Positions 18,123 through 25,781 are shown, counted from the stretch's first letter. The stretch is 64,000 nucleotides of DNA from Christiangramia forsetii KT0803 (GCF_000060345.1 NC_008571.1:1178001-1242000); one strand, 5' to 3'. A program made the numbers and translations. The notes: generated from the sequence alone by a model not told the origin.

Positions 18123-18737
18123 TTATTCTTTATTTTTTGGAATAGCTTTATATCCAGTTTTATTGATAGCCCCATAAATTTCAACTTCTTCAACAAGCGA
18201 TTTATCATACTCAACTATGGTGTTTGAATTTTCATAACTAGCTTTTACTGAAATAATTCCCGGTAGTTTATTTACTTCGCTTTCTACATGAGCTTCACAT
18301 CCCGAGCAGGTCATTCCTTCTATTTCAATAACTTTTTTCTCTATGTTATTTTCAGCCACTACCATTATCTCTTTTTTTGTAGTAGTATAAAAAATATCAG
18401 AGTAATAGGGAAAAGCTAACATTAACGCAGTAAATATTGTAATGATAAAAAGGAAATTTTTAGATTGCCAGAAGGAAGTTTTTTCTTCTTCGTCACATGC
18501 GCATTCTATTTCCTTCTGCGTTTTAGGCCTCAATTTAAGATACCAGGCGAACACAAGAATTCCTATGGTAAGCCCAATCAAATAAGGACGAAAAGGATCT
18601 AACCACGAAAACATGGTGGCAAGTCCGCTGCTTCCTGCTAAAATAGCCAGAAGGGGAGTAATACAGCATAGTGAAGCAGTTATGGCAGTAATTAAGCTTA
18701 AGTAAGCCGGGCTGTTTGACTTATTTGAATTTTTCAT
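18123..18737 (-). CDS. merTP: Mercuric transport fusion protein MerTP
   Basis: A 205-residue membrane protein from the ATG at 18737, one base after the ArsR gene stop. Three hydrophobic helices are visible. The first contains the MerT pair C24-C25 (ASLCCITPLL), a loop carries CAC (C79, C81), and the C-terminal HMA domain has GMTCSGCEAHVE. MerT passes Hg(II) from the periplasm to cytosolic reductase; the HMA part replaces MerP. The annotated TTG-start extension upstream would overlap the regulator and is not favoured. Confidence 0.88.
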   Translation of the reverse strand: MKNSNKSNSPAYLSLITAITASLCCITPLLAILAGSSGLATMFSWLDPFRPYLIGLTIGILVFAWYLKLRPKTQKEIECACDEEEKTSFWQSKNFLFIITIFTALMLAFPYYSDIFYTTTKKEIMVVAENNIEKKVIEIEGMTCSGCEAHVESEVNKLPGIISVKASYENSNTIVEYDKSLVEEVEIYGAINKTGYKAIPKNKE

Positions 18738-18738
18738 T

Positions 18739-19110
18739 TCAGGCAATTTTCTTTACTGTTCTGATCGTAGTGAAAATAGAATCAAGAACAGCTGTTTTAT
18801 TTTTTACTAACGAATAATATAAAGTTTGTCCTTCTCTCCTTGAAGTGATAAAACCGGCATCTTTAATTTTACGAATATGTTGAGATATCGCTGGAACACT
18901 CATTTCCAAAATATCAGCAATATCACAAGGGCATAATTCATCTTCCATATTTAACAGGAATAATATTTTTAATCGTACTTCACTACCAGCAATTGAAAGC
19001 AGTTTTGTCATTTCTTGAAAATTCTCATCCATTTTTTCTAAAGTTGATTTACAATTTAGAAGTTGTTTATGGTCAGCTTGTGCTCTTGTACAGGTTATTT
19101 CCAGTTTCAT
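18739..19110 (-). CDS. ArsR/SmtB-family metal-responsive repressor
   Basis: A 123-residue winged-helix protein from the ATG at 19110. The core reads SEVRLKILFLLN, then the metal motif ELCPCDIADIL near residue 60 and the recognition helix MSVPAISQHIRKIKDAGFI, then REGQTLYYSL. The ELCxCD motif is the alpha-3 site seen in ArsR/CadC/SmtB-type repressors; two further Cys at the N terminus (TCTRAQ, LLNCKS) could add ligands as in CadC. It leads the MerTP-oxidoreductase-GDCC operon and probably represses it in the absence of metal. Confidence 0.9.
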   Translation of the reverse strand: MKLEITCTRAQADHKQLLNCKSTLEKMDENFQEMTKLLSIAGSEVRLKILFLLNMEDELCPCDIADILEMSVPAISQHIRKIKDAGFITSRREGQTLYYSLVKNKTAVLDSIFTTIRTVKKIA

Positions 19111-19127
19111 GTCAATCAATTATTTTT

Positions 19128-19168
19128 CAAATGTATAATAAAATACGTATTTAAGCAAATACTTAAAT
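19128..19168 (-). promoter_or_regulatory. Promoter and candidate ArsR operator of the mercury-type operon
   Basis: On the reverse strand, TTTG (complement of 19156-19159) and TACATTTG (complement of 19128-19135) are 20 bp apart, matching the Bacteroidota promoter pattern. A perfect dyad, ATTTAAG at 19149-19155 and CTTAAAT at 19162-19168, overlaps the -33 box. Dyads of this form are usual for ArsR/SmtB repressors, so autoregulation is likely. Confidence 0.6.
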
Positions 19169-19269
19169 AAAAGTATAATTATTCATAACAGAGTAATGTC
19201 TTAAGAATAATAGGCGGAGAGCCGTTGTTTATACTTCTTTACTCGAAGCGATAAAATAGTTTTAGATGG

Positions 19270-19305
19270 AAAAAAGGCGGTTGTAGTATTAAAACCGTCT
19301 TTTTT
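19270..19305 (+). terminator. Terminator-like hairpin before a small secreted protein gene
   Basis: AAAAAAGGCGGTT at 19270-19282 pairs with AACCGTCTTTTTT at 19293-19305 (one G-T pair) and ends in a six-T run. It lies between the divergent ArsR promoter and the gene at 19338, with no plus-strand gene upstream. It may end an unseen small transcript or be a leftover of a deleted gene. Confidence 0.5.
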
Positions 19306-19337
19306 AAGCTAAACCAACATTTTATAAACTTTAATTA

Positions 19338-19631
19338 ATGAACAAAAAGAAAAAACTAATTATTGCACTGGTATTCACTTTAGGATTTGTAGCTACAGGA
19401 TCTGCTCAATCTGATAAATTGATGAAGAAAGTTACCGAAAAAGTTGAAAAATTAAATCAGCAGATCGTAGACGGTGAAGGCGAGGCAATTTCCGCAGAAC
19501 AACGGGGAAAAATCACTGTTTTCGAAATTGAAAGAATTAAGAAGATTAGAAAAGTGAAAAAATCTGGAGTCGAAGATGATGATCTAAAAGAAGCGCGCAA
19601 AGAGATTAACAAGGTAAAGACGAATAATTAA
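19338..19631 (+). CDS. Small secreted hypothetical protein
   Basis: A 97-residue protein with a signal peptide (KKLIIALVFTLGFVATGSAQ) and a highly charged, Lys/Glu-rich helical mature part (KLMKKVTEKVEKLNQQIV and IERIKKIRKVKKSGVEDDDLKEARKE). No Cys and no known domain are visible. Its position 33 bp after a terminator-like hairpin makes it a single-gene unit. I do not recognise the family. Confidence 0.65.
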   Translation: MNKKKKLIIALVFTLGFVATGSAQSDKLMKKVTEKVEKLNQQIVDGEGEAISAEQRGKITVFEIERIKKIRKVKKSGVEDDDLKEARKEINKVKTNN

Positions 19632-19681
19632 TAGAAAGAAAAAGAGGGTATATTCAGCCATTTTTTTTTAATTTAAAATTT

Positions 19682-19990
19682 ATGAAACAAAACTTCAAAA
19701 TATTACTGGCATTTTTGATAATACTGGCCTCTTGCAAGAATAAAAAGCAGGAATCTACTGAGTCAACGGCTTCGGAAAAAGAGACAGTAAAGAAAGAATA
19801 TGAGTTGATAAAAGAAAAACCTGACAGTATGTTGTCTCCAGAAGGCATGGTGTGGGTCTCTGGTATTAATTTCACAATGGGAGCTCAAAATGGGGATCCT
19901 ATGGCGTTACCAAGAGAAAGACCTGCTCACCTCGTAGCTGTGAATGGCTTTTTTATAGATCAGACTGAAGTTACCAATGCGTTTTCTTAA
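19682..19990 (+). pseudogene. Truncated SUMF1/formylglycine-generating-enzyme-like lipoprotein gene
   Basis: The 102-residue reading has a lipoprotein signal (FLIILASCKNKK) and then the start of an FGE-sulfatase (SUMF1) domain: SPEGMVWVSGINFTMG, then PRERPAHLVAVNGFFIDQTEVTNA. It stops right there, at the point where the family normally continues with a further 200-plus residues. The sequence after 19990 shows no continuation in any frame that I can see. Complete homologues modify or bind partner proteins; this copy is a 5' remnant created by a deletion. Confidence 0.8.
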
Positions 19991-20277
19991 GTTCAGTAAT
20001 TCTAAGAGTTCAAAGCGGGCTAATGTAAGTTTAGACATTCAATCACAAAAACTAACCAAATATTTTTAAAACTGAAAAATTCTGAGAGGATTTATAAAGA
20101 AGCCAAATCAATTCGAGCCCAATAAAATTATATCCCCGACTGAAACTTAAATATTGAAGTACGATTTCACCCCTAAAAAATCCTGGTGTTTGTATATTTA
20201 AAGACTTTATAAAATGTTGGGCTTCGTACTTTATCAAGGTCTTAGGTCAATTCTTATTTTTTGTATATTTGAAAACA

Positions 20278-20508
20278 ATGAAAAGGAAGATGGATATTAA
20301 AACCACAAAAATCGAATTAGTGAAAGCAATACTAGAAATCGATAATAATGATTTTATTCAAAAAGTTGCTGATTTTATCAATAAAGAAAAAGTTGATTTT
20401 TGGGATGAATTAAGTGCTTCTGAACAAAAAGAAATTAAACAGGGTATTGAGGAACTCAATCAAGGTAAGAGAGTCTCTTACGATTCATTCTTAAAGAAAA
20501 TTTCTTAA
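20278..20508 (+). CDS. Antitoxin of a RelE/ParE-type pair
   Basis: A 76-residue acidic protein from the ATG at 20278. It has the addiction-module pattern: an N-terminal helix (KTTKIELVKAILEIDNNDFIQKVADFI), then FWDELSASEQKEIKQGIEELNQGKRVSYDSFLKKIS. The C-terminal arm normally wraps the toxin. Its stop overlaps the toxin ATG (TAATG at 20506-20510). TATATTTG at 20264-20271 fits a -7 box. The partner toxin is split by an insertion, so the antitoxin is now orphaned. Confidence 0.8.
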   Translation: MKRKMDIKTTKIELVKAILEIDNNDFIQKVADFINKEKVDFWDELSASEQKEIKQGIEELNQGKRVSYDSFLKKIS

Positions 20509-20771
20509 TGAAAGTTTTTTTATCCGAGCTTGCCGAAACAAAACTTTTAAAACTTAATGAATATCTTTTAGAAAATTGGAATAAGAAAACTAGAGATAAA
20601 TTCATTCAAAAGCTGTCGGAAAAAATAGAACAAATATCCCTTTATCCTGAAAGTTACCCACAATAATCACAAAATTTAAACTTAAGAAAATAAAAAAGTA
20701 ATTTAAATTGATTCTAAATTATATACATCATATATATAATAACTTAAAATTTGTAAATTTGATTGATCTTA

Positions 20772-20810
20772 AAAATAAAGAGAGATTGCTCACACCACAT
20801 AAGCAATCTC
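20772..20810 (-). terminator. Terminator hairpin of the small reverse gene
   Basis: GAGATTGCT at 20782-20790 and AGCAATCTC at 20802-20810 form a perfect 9-bp stem with an 11-nt loop. Read on the reverse strand the stem is followed by TCTTTATTTTT. It lies 54 bp after the stop of the reverse ORF at 20864, which supports a real short transcription unit. Confidence 0.6.
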
Positions 20811-20863
20811 CCATTTTTGAAATAAAATTAACCGTCTAGTTAAAGTTTAAGATCATGAAGATT

Positions 20864-20983
20864 TTATATTCCTAAAAAAATCTTCGCTAATTCCCAAGCA
20901 ATTTCAGCTATAAAAAGTAGCACATGTAAATTGAATCCTTTCCTCCTTGAGGGGTCGGATTCTTGGTGTCTATTTTTAGACAT
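20864..20983 (-). CDS. Putative 39-residue membrane microprotein
   Basis: A reverse-strand ORF from the ATG at 20983 to a TAA at 20864. Its first 17 residues are polar and basic (start MSKNRHQESDPSRRKG) and the rest is one hydrophobic helix (FNLHVLLFIAEIAWELAKIF). No family is recognised. Support is structural: a basic-inside plus one-helix layout and a dedicated terminator downstream. The coding DNA also contains the stem GAATCC...GGATTC (20936-20962). It could be cargo of the insertion element, or chance. Confidence 0.4.
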   Translation of the reverse strand: MSKNRHQESDPSRRKGFNLHVLLFIAEIAWELAKIFLGI

Positions 20984-21199
20984 AATCTTAATAATTCATT
21001 CTATACCATCTGTTTCATAATTGTGGTTTATAATTAATTTTAGTTACTTTTGAATGAAAGTAAAGAGTCTGAACACCAAATTTTTACAAAGAACTTTTTC
21101 GACTGTTATATCGACTGGACTAAATTAAAAAAATATAACGGTTAGATATAAAATAGTTTTCAGGAATTATCAACAAGTAATTCTACATTACTGTGGGTA

Positions 21200-21326
21200 A
21201 CAGCGGTTCATCTCAAATTACGGGTTGTGCAGAAAAAGTATAATTTTAGAAACCAGGAAAGAAGATGTTAAATCCGACAATTCCGCGTTCCTAATCCCGC
21301 AACTTGCGATAACCGCAAACCGTTGT
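21200..21326. repeat. Palindromic repeat, copy A
   Basis: About 125 bp with imperfectly complementary ends: CAGCGGTT...CAAATTACGGG on the left and CCCGCAACTTGCGATAACC...AACCGTTG on the right. Inside lies GTATAATTTTAGAAACC, shared almost exactly with copy B. Shape and size fit a MITE-like non-autonomous element. It forms the right end of the insertion in the toxin gene. Confidence 0.6.
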
Positions 21327-21494
21327 CCAAAATCATCTAATTTTAAAGATATTTATAAATGCGTTGTGACAGAGCATACAACTTTTTATTATCGCATTTT
21401 CTCCTCGAAAAAAGAAATAGAAATAATAACTATTTTCGACACACGACAACATCCTCAAAAATTAAAAAAGGATATAGAGTAAAGTACGAAAGCC

Positions 21495-21627
21495 TAACAT
21501 CAATTAATCGCAAATTACGGGTTTAATCGAAAGAGTGTAATTTTAGAAACCTGAACAAAATTGTTTATCCTAAAAGTCTGCGTCCATAATCCCGCAATAT
21601 ATGAACCGTAACCATTGCAGATATTCT
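21495..21627. repeat. Palindromic repeat, copy B
   Basis: About 130 bp between the toxin remnant and the Crp/Fnr gene. It shares CAAATTACGGGTT, GTAATTTTAGAAACC and TAATCCCGCAA with copy A in the same order and spacing, while the loop regions differ. Its right end (GAACCGTAACC) is diverged. It lies in the leader of the Crp/Fnr gene and could affect its expression. Confidence 0.55.
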
Positions 21628-21650
21628 AAAAAGAACCATTCGAACCAAAA

Positions 21651-22244
21651 ATGCAAAGTTCACATCTCAAAACTTATTTGACATCAAACCTTGATATTGA
21701 CGAAAAGGACATTTCTTCAATAATTGAAAGCTGTACGGTTAAAAAGGTACGAAAGGATGAGTTCCTTTTAAGAAAAAATGTACATTGCAAACATACTTTT
21801 TTTGTAGGAAATGGACTTTTACGACAGTATTCAATAGATGAGAAAGGTAAAGAACACACGATATCCTTCGCGCCTGAGAATTGGTTTGTAACCGATCGCG
21901 AAAGCGCATATTTCAATCAGCCATCAGCATATTATATTCAAGCATTGGAAGAGAGCGAAGTGGTTATAATTGATGAAAATTTCATTCAGCTTCTTTCAGA
22001 AAAAATTCCTGATTTTTCAGGTTTCAATAATAAATTACTGCATAACCATATACGACATTTGCAGAAACGAATTAACCTGTTGTTAAGCGCTAGTGCAAAG
22101 CAACGTTACCTGCAATTTATTGATATGTACCCCGATATTCTTTTACGTGTTCCCCAAACAATGGTAGCTTCCTATCTGGGAATTACCCCTGAAAGTTTGA
22201 GCAGGGTACGGAAGGAATTGGCTAATGAACACTTCAAAAAGTAG
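21651..22244 (+). CDS. Crp/Fnr-family transcriptional regulator
   Basis: A 197-residue protein with an N-terminal cyclic-nucleotide-binding-like beta barrel (about residues 10-120: VRKDEFLLRKNVHCKHTFFV, then GLLRQYSIDEKGKEHTISFAPENWF) and a C-terminal helix-turn-helix (RVPQTMVASYLGITPESLSRVRKEL). No iron-sulfur Cys set is present, so it is not an Fnr-type oxygen sensor. Bacteroidota members are usually local regulators with unknown ligands. The gene is intact and followed by 330 bp without genes; its target may be the pirin/YceI group downstream. Confidence 0.88.
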   Translation: MQSSHLKTYLTSNLDIDEKDISSIIESCTVKKVRKDEFLLRKNVHCKHTFFVGNGLLRQYSIDEKGKEHTISFAPENWFVTDRESAYFNQPSAYYIQALEESEVVIIDENFIQLLSEKIPDFSGFNNKLLHNHIRHLQKRINLLLSASAKQRYLQFIDMYPDILLRVPQTMVASYLGITPESLSRVRKELANEHFKK

Positions 22245-22601
22245 TTTCATACCAAACATAAATGTAGTTAAGCGAAACCTCCCATATATTAGTTGTCTTA
22301 TTAATTTTAAAACTTAATGGGTTATTTCTAACAGTCTTTCTATAATGTCTATGGAACTGACAAAATTTTTAGCGAGTTACTAAAAGAGATCCATTCAACA
22401 GCAATTTTGTTCTTGTACAAACACAATATTTGCTCTTAATAGTTAGAGTGTTTCAATAATATTTCAATTCAGCATAGTGTTTAAGAATGATGTAAGAAAT
22501 TGATAGTCTGTAAATTGACTTCTTATCGTAGATCAATGCACAGCATCCTATGATCATCTAATTTTGTTTCAAATAAGATGTTTAACATTAAAATCTTAGA
22601 A
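22245..22601. other. Intergenic stretch without visible gene
   Basis: AT-rich DNA between the Crp/Fnr gene and the YceI remnant. No convincing ORF, RNA or repeat was seen. GTTTC/AATTTTGTTTC near 22560 may belong to the YceI promoter. Confidence 0.4.
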
Positions 22602-23130
22602 ATGGAAACAATAGAAAATACAAAATGGAAAGTAGATGCGGCTCATTCTGAAATCGGGTTTAAAATAAAACATATGATGATTTCTACTGTCTCTGGAAAT
22701 CTAAAAGGATTTGATGCTAATATCGAAACGGATAAAGAAAATTTTAAGGATGCAGATTTCAGTTTCACGGCAAAAATGGATTCTATCAGTACTAATAACA
22801 AGGAAAAGTATGCGCATTTGAAATCGGCGGATTTTTTGAATAATTAAAAATACCCCGATCTGACTTTTGAATCAAAATCTTTTAACGGAAGTACTATGGT
22901 GGGAAACTTGACGATTAGAAATGTAACCAAAGAAATTTCCCATGACTTTGATTTTAATGGAATAGCGGTGAATCCTATGCAGACAGACCAAACCCGGTTT
23001 TGAAGATTCAAGAACTATTAACCGAAAAGACTTCAATTTAAACTGGAATGCAGTAACCGAAACCGGCAATGTCGTAGTCAGTGATAAGGTTAGGTTGGGT
23101 GTCGATTTTCGATTTAAGCAGGAAAAGTAA
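22602..23130 (+). pseudogene. Broken YceI-family gene
   Basis: The reading starts METIENTKWKVDAAHSEIGFKIKHM, a typical YceI lipocalin-like start. Codon 82 is TAA in the segment SADFLNN*KYPDLTF, where family members have an ordinary residue. After VNPMQTDQT a one-base shift is needed to continue with KPGFEDSRTINRKDFNLNWN to the normal end VDFRFKQEK at 23130. Two separate lesions argue for decay rather than a single read error. Intact YceI proteins bind polyisoprenoid-like lipids. Confidence 0.85.
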
Positions 23131-23166
23131 GAATGTAAAAATTGTTAAATTTAAAATATTAATATA

Positions 23167-24045
23167 ATGAGAACTAAAACAGTAGAGCTAGTAGCAAGTC
23201 CAAGGGAGCCTCATTTTGTGGGCGACGGGTTTCGGGTACATAATTTCATACCAAGTGGTTTTCGGATGGATATGCAGCGAATGAGCCCGTTTATTATGCT
23301 GGACTATAATTCGACCTATAATTTTCCACCTTCAGAAAAACCAAAAGGGGTTGGAGTCCATCCACATAAAGGTTTTGAGACCGTAACGCTTGCATATAAA
23401 GGTAAGGTTGCCCATCATGACAGCAGTGGTGGTGGGGGTGTAATAGGCGAAGGTGATGTTCAATGGATGACCGCGGCCAGTGGAGTATTGCACAAAGAAT
23501 ACCACGAAGAAGTATGGAGCAAAACAGGTGGTGATTTTCAAATGGTACAACTTTGGGTGAACCTGCGCGCCAAAGACAAAAAAAGCGATCCCAAATACCA
23601 GGCTATAAAATATGAAGATATCAACCGCTATAAATTGCAGGATGACGTTGGAATTATTGAAGTTATTGCAGGCGAATATAATGGCACTAAAGGAGCGGCT
23701 TCAACTTTTACACCCATACATATGTTCAATGCCAAATTGAAAAAAGGAGGAAAGGCAGATTTTCAATTTCCGGCAGCGTATAATACGGTACTTCTGGTCC
23801 TGGAAGGAAGCATTATTGTTAACGGGAAAGAAGAAACTCCAACAGATCACCTGGCATTAATGGCTAATGATGGCGAAACTTTTGAAATCGAAGCAAAAGA
23901 TGATGCCGTGGTACTGGTTCTTAGTGGTGAACCTATCAATGAACCCATTGCTGCCCAGGGTCCTTTTGTAATGAACACCAGGGAAGAATTGATACAAGCC
24001 TTCAATGATTTTAATACCGGGAAGTTTGGTTATTTAGAGGATTAA
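23167..24045 (+). CDS. Pirin family protein
   Basis: A 292-residue bicupin. The N-terminal cupin has the pirin motif GVHPHKGFETVTLAYKGKVAHHDS with metal-ligand His residues, then GDVQWMTAASGVLHKEYH. The C-terminal cupin starts near residue 175 (FNAKLKKGGKADFQFP) and ends with LSGEPINEPIAAQGPFVMNT. Pirins bind iron; bacterial members include quercetin-dioxygenase-active and regulatory forms. The substrate here is unknown. A strong terminator follows. Confidence 0.92.
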   Translation: MRTKTVELVASPREPHFVGDGFRVHNFIPSGFRMDMQRMSPFIMLDYNSTYNFPPSEKPKGVGVHPHKGFETVTLAYKGKVAHHDSSGGGGVIGEGDVQWMTAASGVLHKEYHEEVWSKTGGDFQMVQLWVNLRAKDKKSDPKYQAIKYEDINRYKLQDDVGIIEVIAGEYNGTKGAASTFTPIHMFNAKLKKGGKADFQFPAAYNTVLLVLEGSIIVNGKEETPTDHLALMANDGETFEIEAKDDAVVLVLSGEPINEPIAAQGPFVMNTREELIQAFNDFNTGKFGYLED

Positions 24046-24094
24046 ATAATTGACTATTTGCGAATCATTAGTAATGAAATTGGTGAAATTACCC

Positions 24095-24134
24095 AAAAAA
24101 GGAATGATGTAATATAAATAATCATTCCTTTTTT
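24095..24134 (+). terminator. Rho-independent terminator after the first pirin
   Basis: AAAAAAGGAATGAT at 24095-24108 pairs perfectly with ATCATTCCTTTTTT at 24121-24134; the stem ends in a T run. Confidence 0.85.
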
Positions 24135-24295
24135 ACTTAACTTATCAATGAAGACAGGGTTTTGAAACTCATAAAGATTGAGTAATTCTATTAAGCTACT
24201 TTTCACTAAATAGGAAATAGGAAAAAGCTTAAAAAAGTATAGAAAAATAGAGTAGGTAAAAACTGCTTTTAAATCACATACTAAATCAAAAAAAT

Positions 24296-24580
24296 ATGGC
24301 GGAAATAAAACGAGAAGACAATGGTAAAAAGGGAAGATTTATCATTGATGAGGATGGTGAAGTTGCAGGAGAAATGACGTATACCTGGGCCGGAAAAACA
24401 AAATTTATAATTGACCATACCGGAGTAGAAGATAAGTTTGAAGGGAAAGGCTTTGCCAAACAATTGGTAATGGCCGGTGTTGATTTTGCCCGGAAGAACG
24501 ATGTAAAAATTATTCCGCTTTGTCCATATGCAAAAAGTAGATTTGATAGAGATAGAAGTATAGGAGATGTTTTGGCGTGA
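24296..24580 (+). CDS. Small GNAT-like N-acetyltransferase (YidJ/NATD1 type)
   Basis: A 94-residue protein of the short Gcn5-related group. GEVAGEMTYTWAG forms the beta hairpin, then FIIDHTGVEDKFEGKGFAKQLV is the acetyl-CoA pyrophosphate loop (V-x-x-x-x-x-G-x-G), and IIPLCPYAKSRFDRD is the family C-terminal signature. The substrate is unknown. It sits alone between the two pirin genes. Confidence 0.9.
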   Translation: MAEIKREDNGKKGRFIIDEDGEVAGEMTYTWAGKTKFIIDHTGVEDKFEGKGFAKQLVMAGVDFARKNDVKIIPLCPYAKSRFDRDRSIGDVLA

Positions 24581-24887
24581 GTAAAATCTTAAGGATTATT
24601 TGAATTGCGCTATTAATTAATAATAGTAGTATCTGAAAATGTCAGTATTTCCAGAATATGGGAATTAGGTGAGAATGGGCTTTTCAGAATTTATCGATAA
24701 CACTTTATATGCTTTTCCTTTAAAGTACCTATCAGGCAAATCAAGATTAAAATTTTCATGTTGTGCCTTTCGTTTTCGCTCAAGACAGGCTGGAGTCGAG
24801 ACATTTTTGATTGACCTTTCAACTACGCCCACAGTACCAAGAAATAATCTTAGGTCTCTAAATAGAAGTGAATTAAATTTTAAAAAT
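24581..24887 (+). other. Intergenic region before the second pirin
   Basis: An open reading frame from 24669 runs in phase into the pirin, but its 73 residues look non-coding (basic, Ser/Arg/Cys-rich, no homology to pirin N termini). I read it as leader DNA. No repeat or RNA was recognised. Confidence 0.45.
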
Positions 24888-25781
24888 ATGTCGAATACAG
24901 AATTGATTATAAAAGAACGTGCAGCCGATATTGGTAATTTTATGGTCGGTCGTTTGTTACCGTTCCGGCAGAAACGGGCCGTTGGACCTTTTACTTTTAT
25001 TGACCATATGGGGCCAGCCAGAATGAGCAAGGATGAAAATCTCGATGTTCCGCCACACCCACATATTGGATTGTCTACCCTTACATATTTATTTGAAGGA
25101 TCAATTGTACATAAAGATAGTTTAGGTTCTGAGGTGGAAATTAAACCTGGTTCGGTAAACTGGATGACTGCAGGAAAAGGGGTGGTACATTCAGAAAGAA
25201 CACCTGGATATTTACGAGATTCAGATAAGACTTTACACGGATTGCAAATTTGGGTGGCATTACCTAAAAATTTAGAGCAAATGCAACCCACCTTTGCTCA
25301 TTTTGAAGAGAAAGATATTCCACATTGGAGCGAGCAAGGCGCGCAATTTAAGTTAATTGCTGGCAAGGCTTTTGGAAAAGTTTCCCCGGTTCCTGTTCAT
25401 AGCGAGTTGTATTTCATTGAGATAAAAAGTAAGGAAAAACAACAGATAAATATAGGGAAAGAGCTCTATGGGGAAAGCGCTTTGTACATTTTAGAAGGGA
25501 GCGTAACTGCTGATGGACATCATTATGGTACTAAACAAATTTTAGTTGCCAAGGAAAGTACATTGTGCTCCTTTGACATGGAACCAAACACAACGCTCTA
25601 TGTTTTTGGAGGAATTCCGTTTGAAGAAGAACGTTTTCTATATTGGAATTTCGTGAACTCTGATAAGGAGGTTATTGAAAAAGCTAAAAAGGACTGGAAA
25701 GACCAGAATCTGAAAGCTTTTCCGAAGGTGCCTGGAGATGAAGAGGAATATGTGCCTCTACCAAAACCACGCAAATTATGA
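24888..25781 (+). CDS. Second pirin family protein
   Basis: About 297 residues from the ATG at 24888 (MSNTELIIKERAADIG). The N-terminal cupin carries PFTFIDHMGPA and PHPHIGLSTLTYLFEGSIVHKDSLG with the iron-ligand His residues, then GSVNWMTAGKGVVHSER. The C-terminal cupin follows (about residues 165-260) and the protein ends with a Pro-rich tail (EEYVPLPKPRKL). It differs clearly from the first pirin and belongs to the YhaK/Pir subgroup. Its stop overlaps the TMEM175-like start (ATGA), so the two are co-translated. Confidence 0.9.
   Translation: MSNTELIIKERAADIGNFMVGRLLPFRQKRAVGPFTFIDHMGPARMSKDENLDVPPHPHIGLSTLTYLFEGSIVHKDSLGSEVEIKPGSVNWMTAGKGVVHSERTPGYLRDSDKTLHGLQIWVALPKNLEQMQPTFAHFEEKDIPHWSEQGAQFKLIAGKAFGKVSPVPVHSELYFIEIKSKEKQQINIGKELYGESALYILEGSVTADGHHYGTKQILVAKESTLCSFDMEPNTTLYVFGGIPFEEERFLYWNFVNSDKEVIEKAKKDWKDQNLKAFPKVPGDEEEYVPLPKPRKL

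Larger units (their letters stand above)
20660..21326. mobile_element. Composite insertion in the toxin gene
   Basis: DNA lying between the two toxin halves. Left and right junctions share CC/CCA, and the ends read ACAAT and GTTGT, a short inverted pair. It has two parts. The left (to about 21200) carries a small reverse ORF and a terminator hairpin, bounded by the 10-bp inverted repeat GTTACCCACA (20653-20662) and TGTGGGTAAC (21192-21201). The right (21200-21326) is palindromic repeat copy A. No transposase is encoded, so it would need one supplied from elsewhere. Confidence 0.6.
20508..21482 (+). pseudogene. ParE/RelE-family toxin gene split by a 0.67-kb insertion
   Basis: The 5' part (20508-20660) encodes MKVFLSELAETKLLKLNEYL through YPESYP and then hits TAA at 20664-20666. 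The 3' part resumes at 21327 in another register as PKSSNFKDIYKCVV, then TTFYYRIFSSKKEIEIITIFDTRQHP, and stops at 21482. Joined at the shared CCA codon the two parts give one normal toxin of about 102 residues. The intervening 20661-21326 holds a small reverse gene, hairpins and a palindromic repeat. Function is lost unless the element excises precisely. Confidence 0.85.

Noticed and set aside
24669-24887. N-terminal extension of the second pirin
   Set aside because: The 73 extra residues are basic and Ser/Cys-rich without pirin similarity; MSNTELIIKERAADIG at 24888 matches a normal pirin start.
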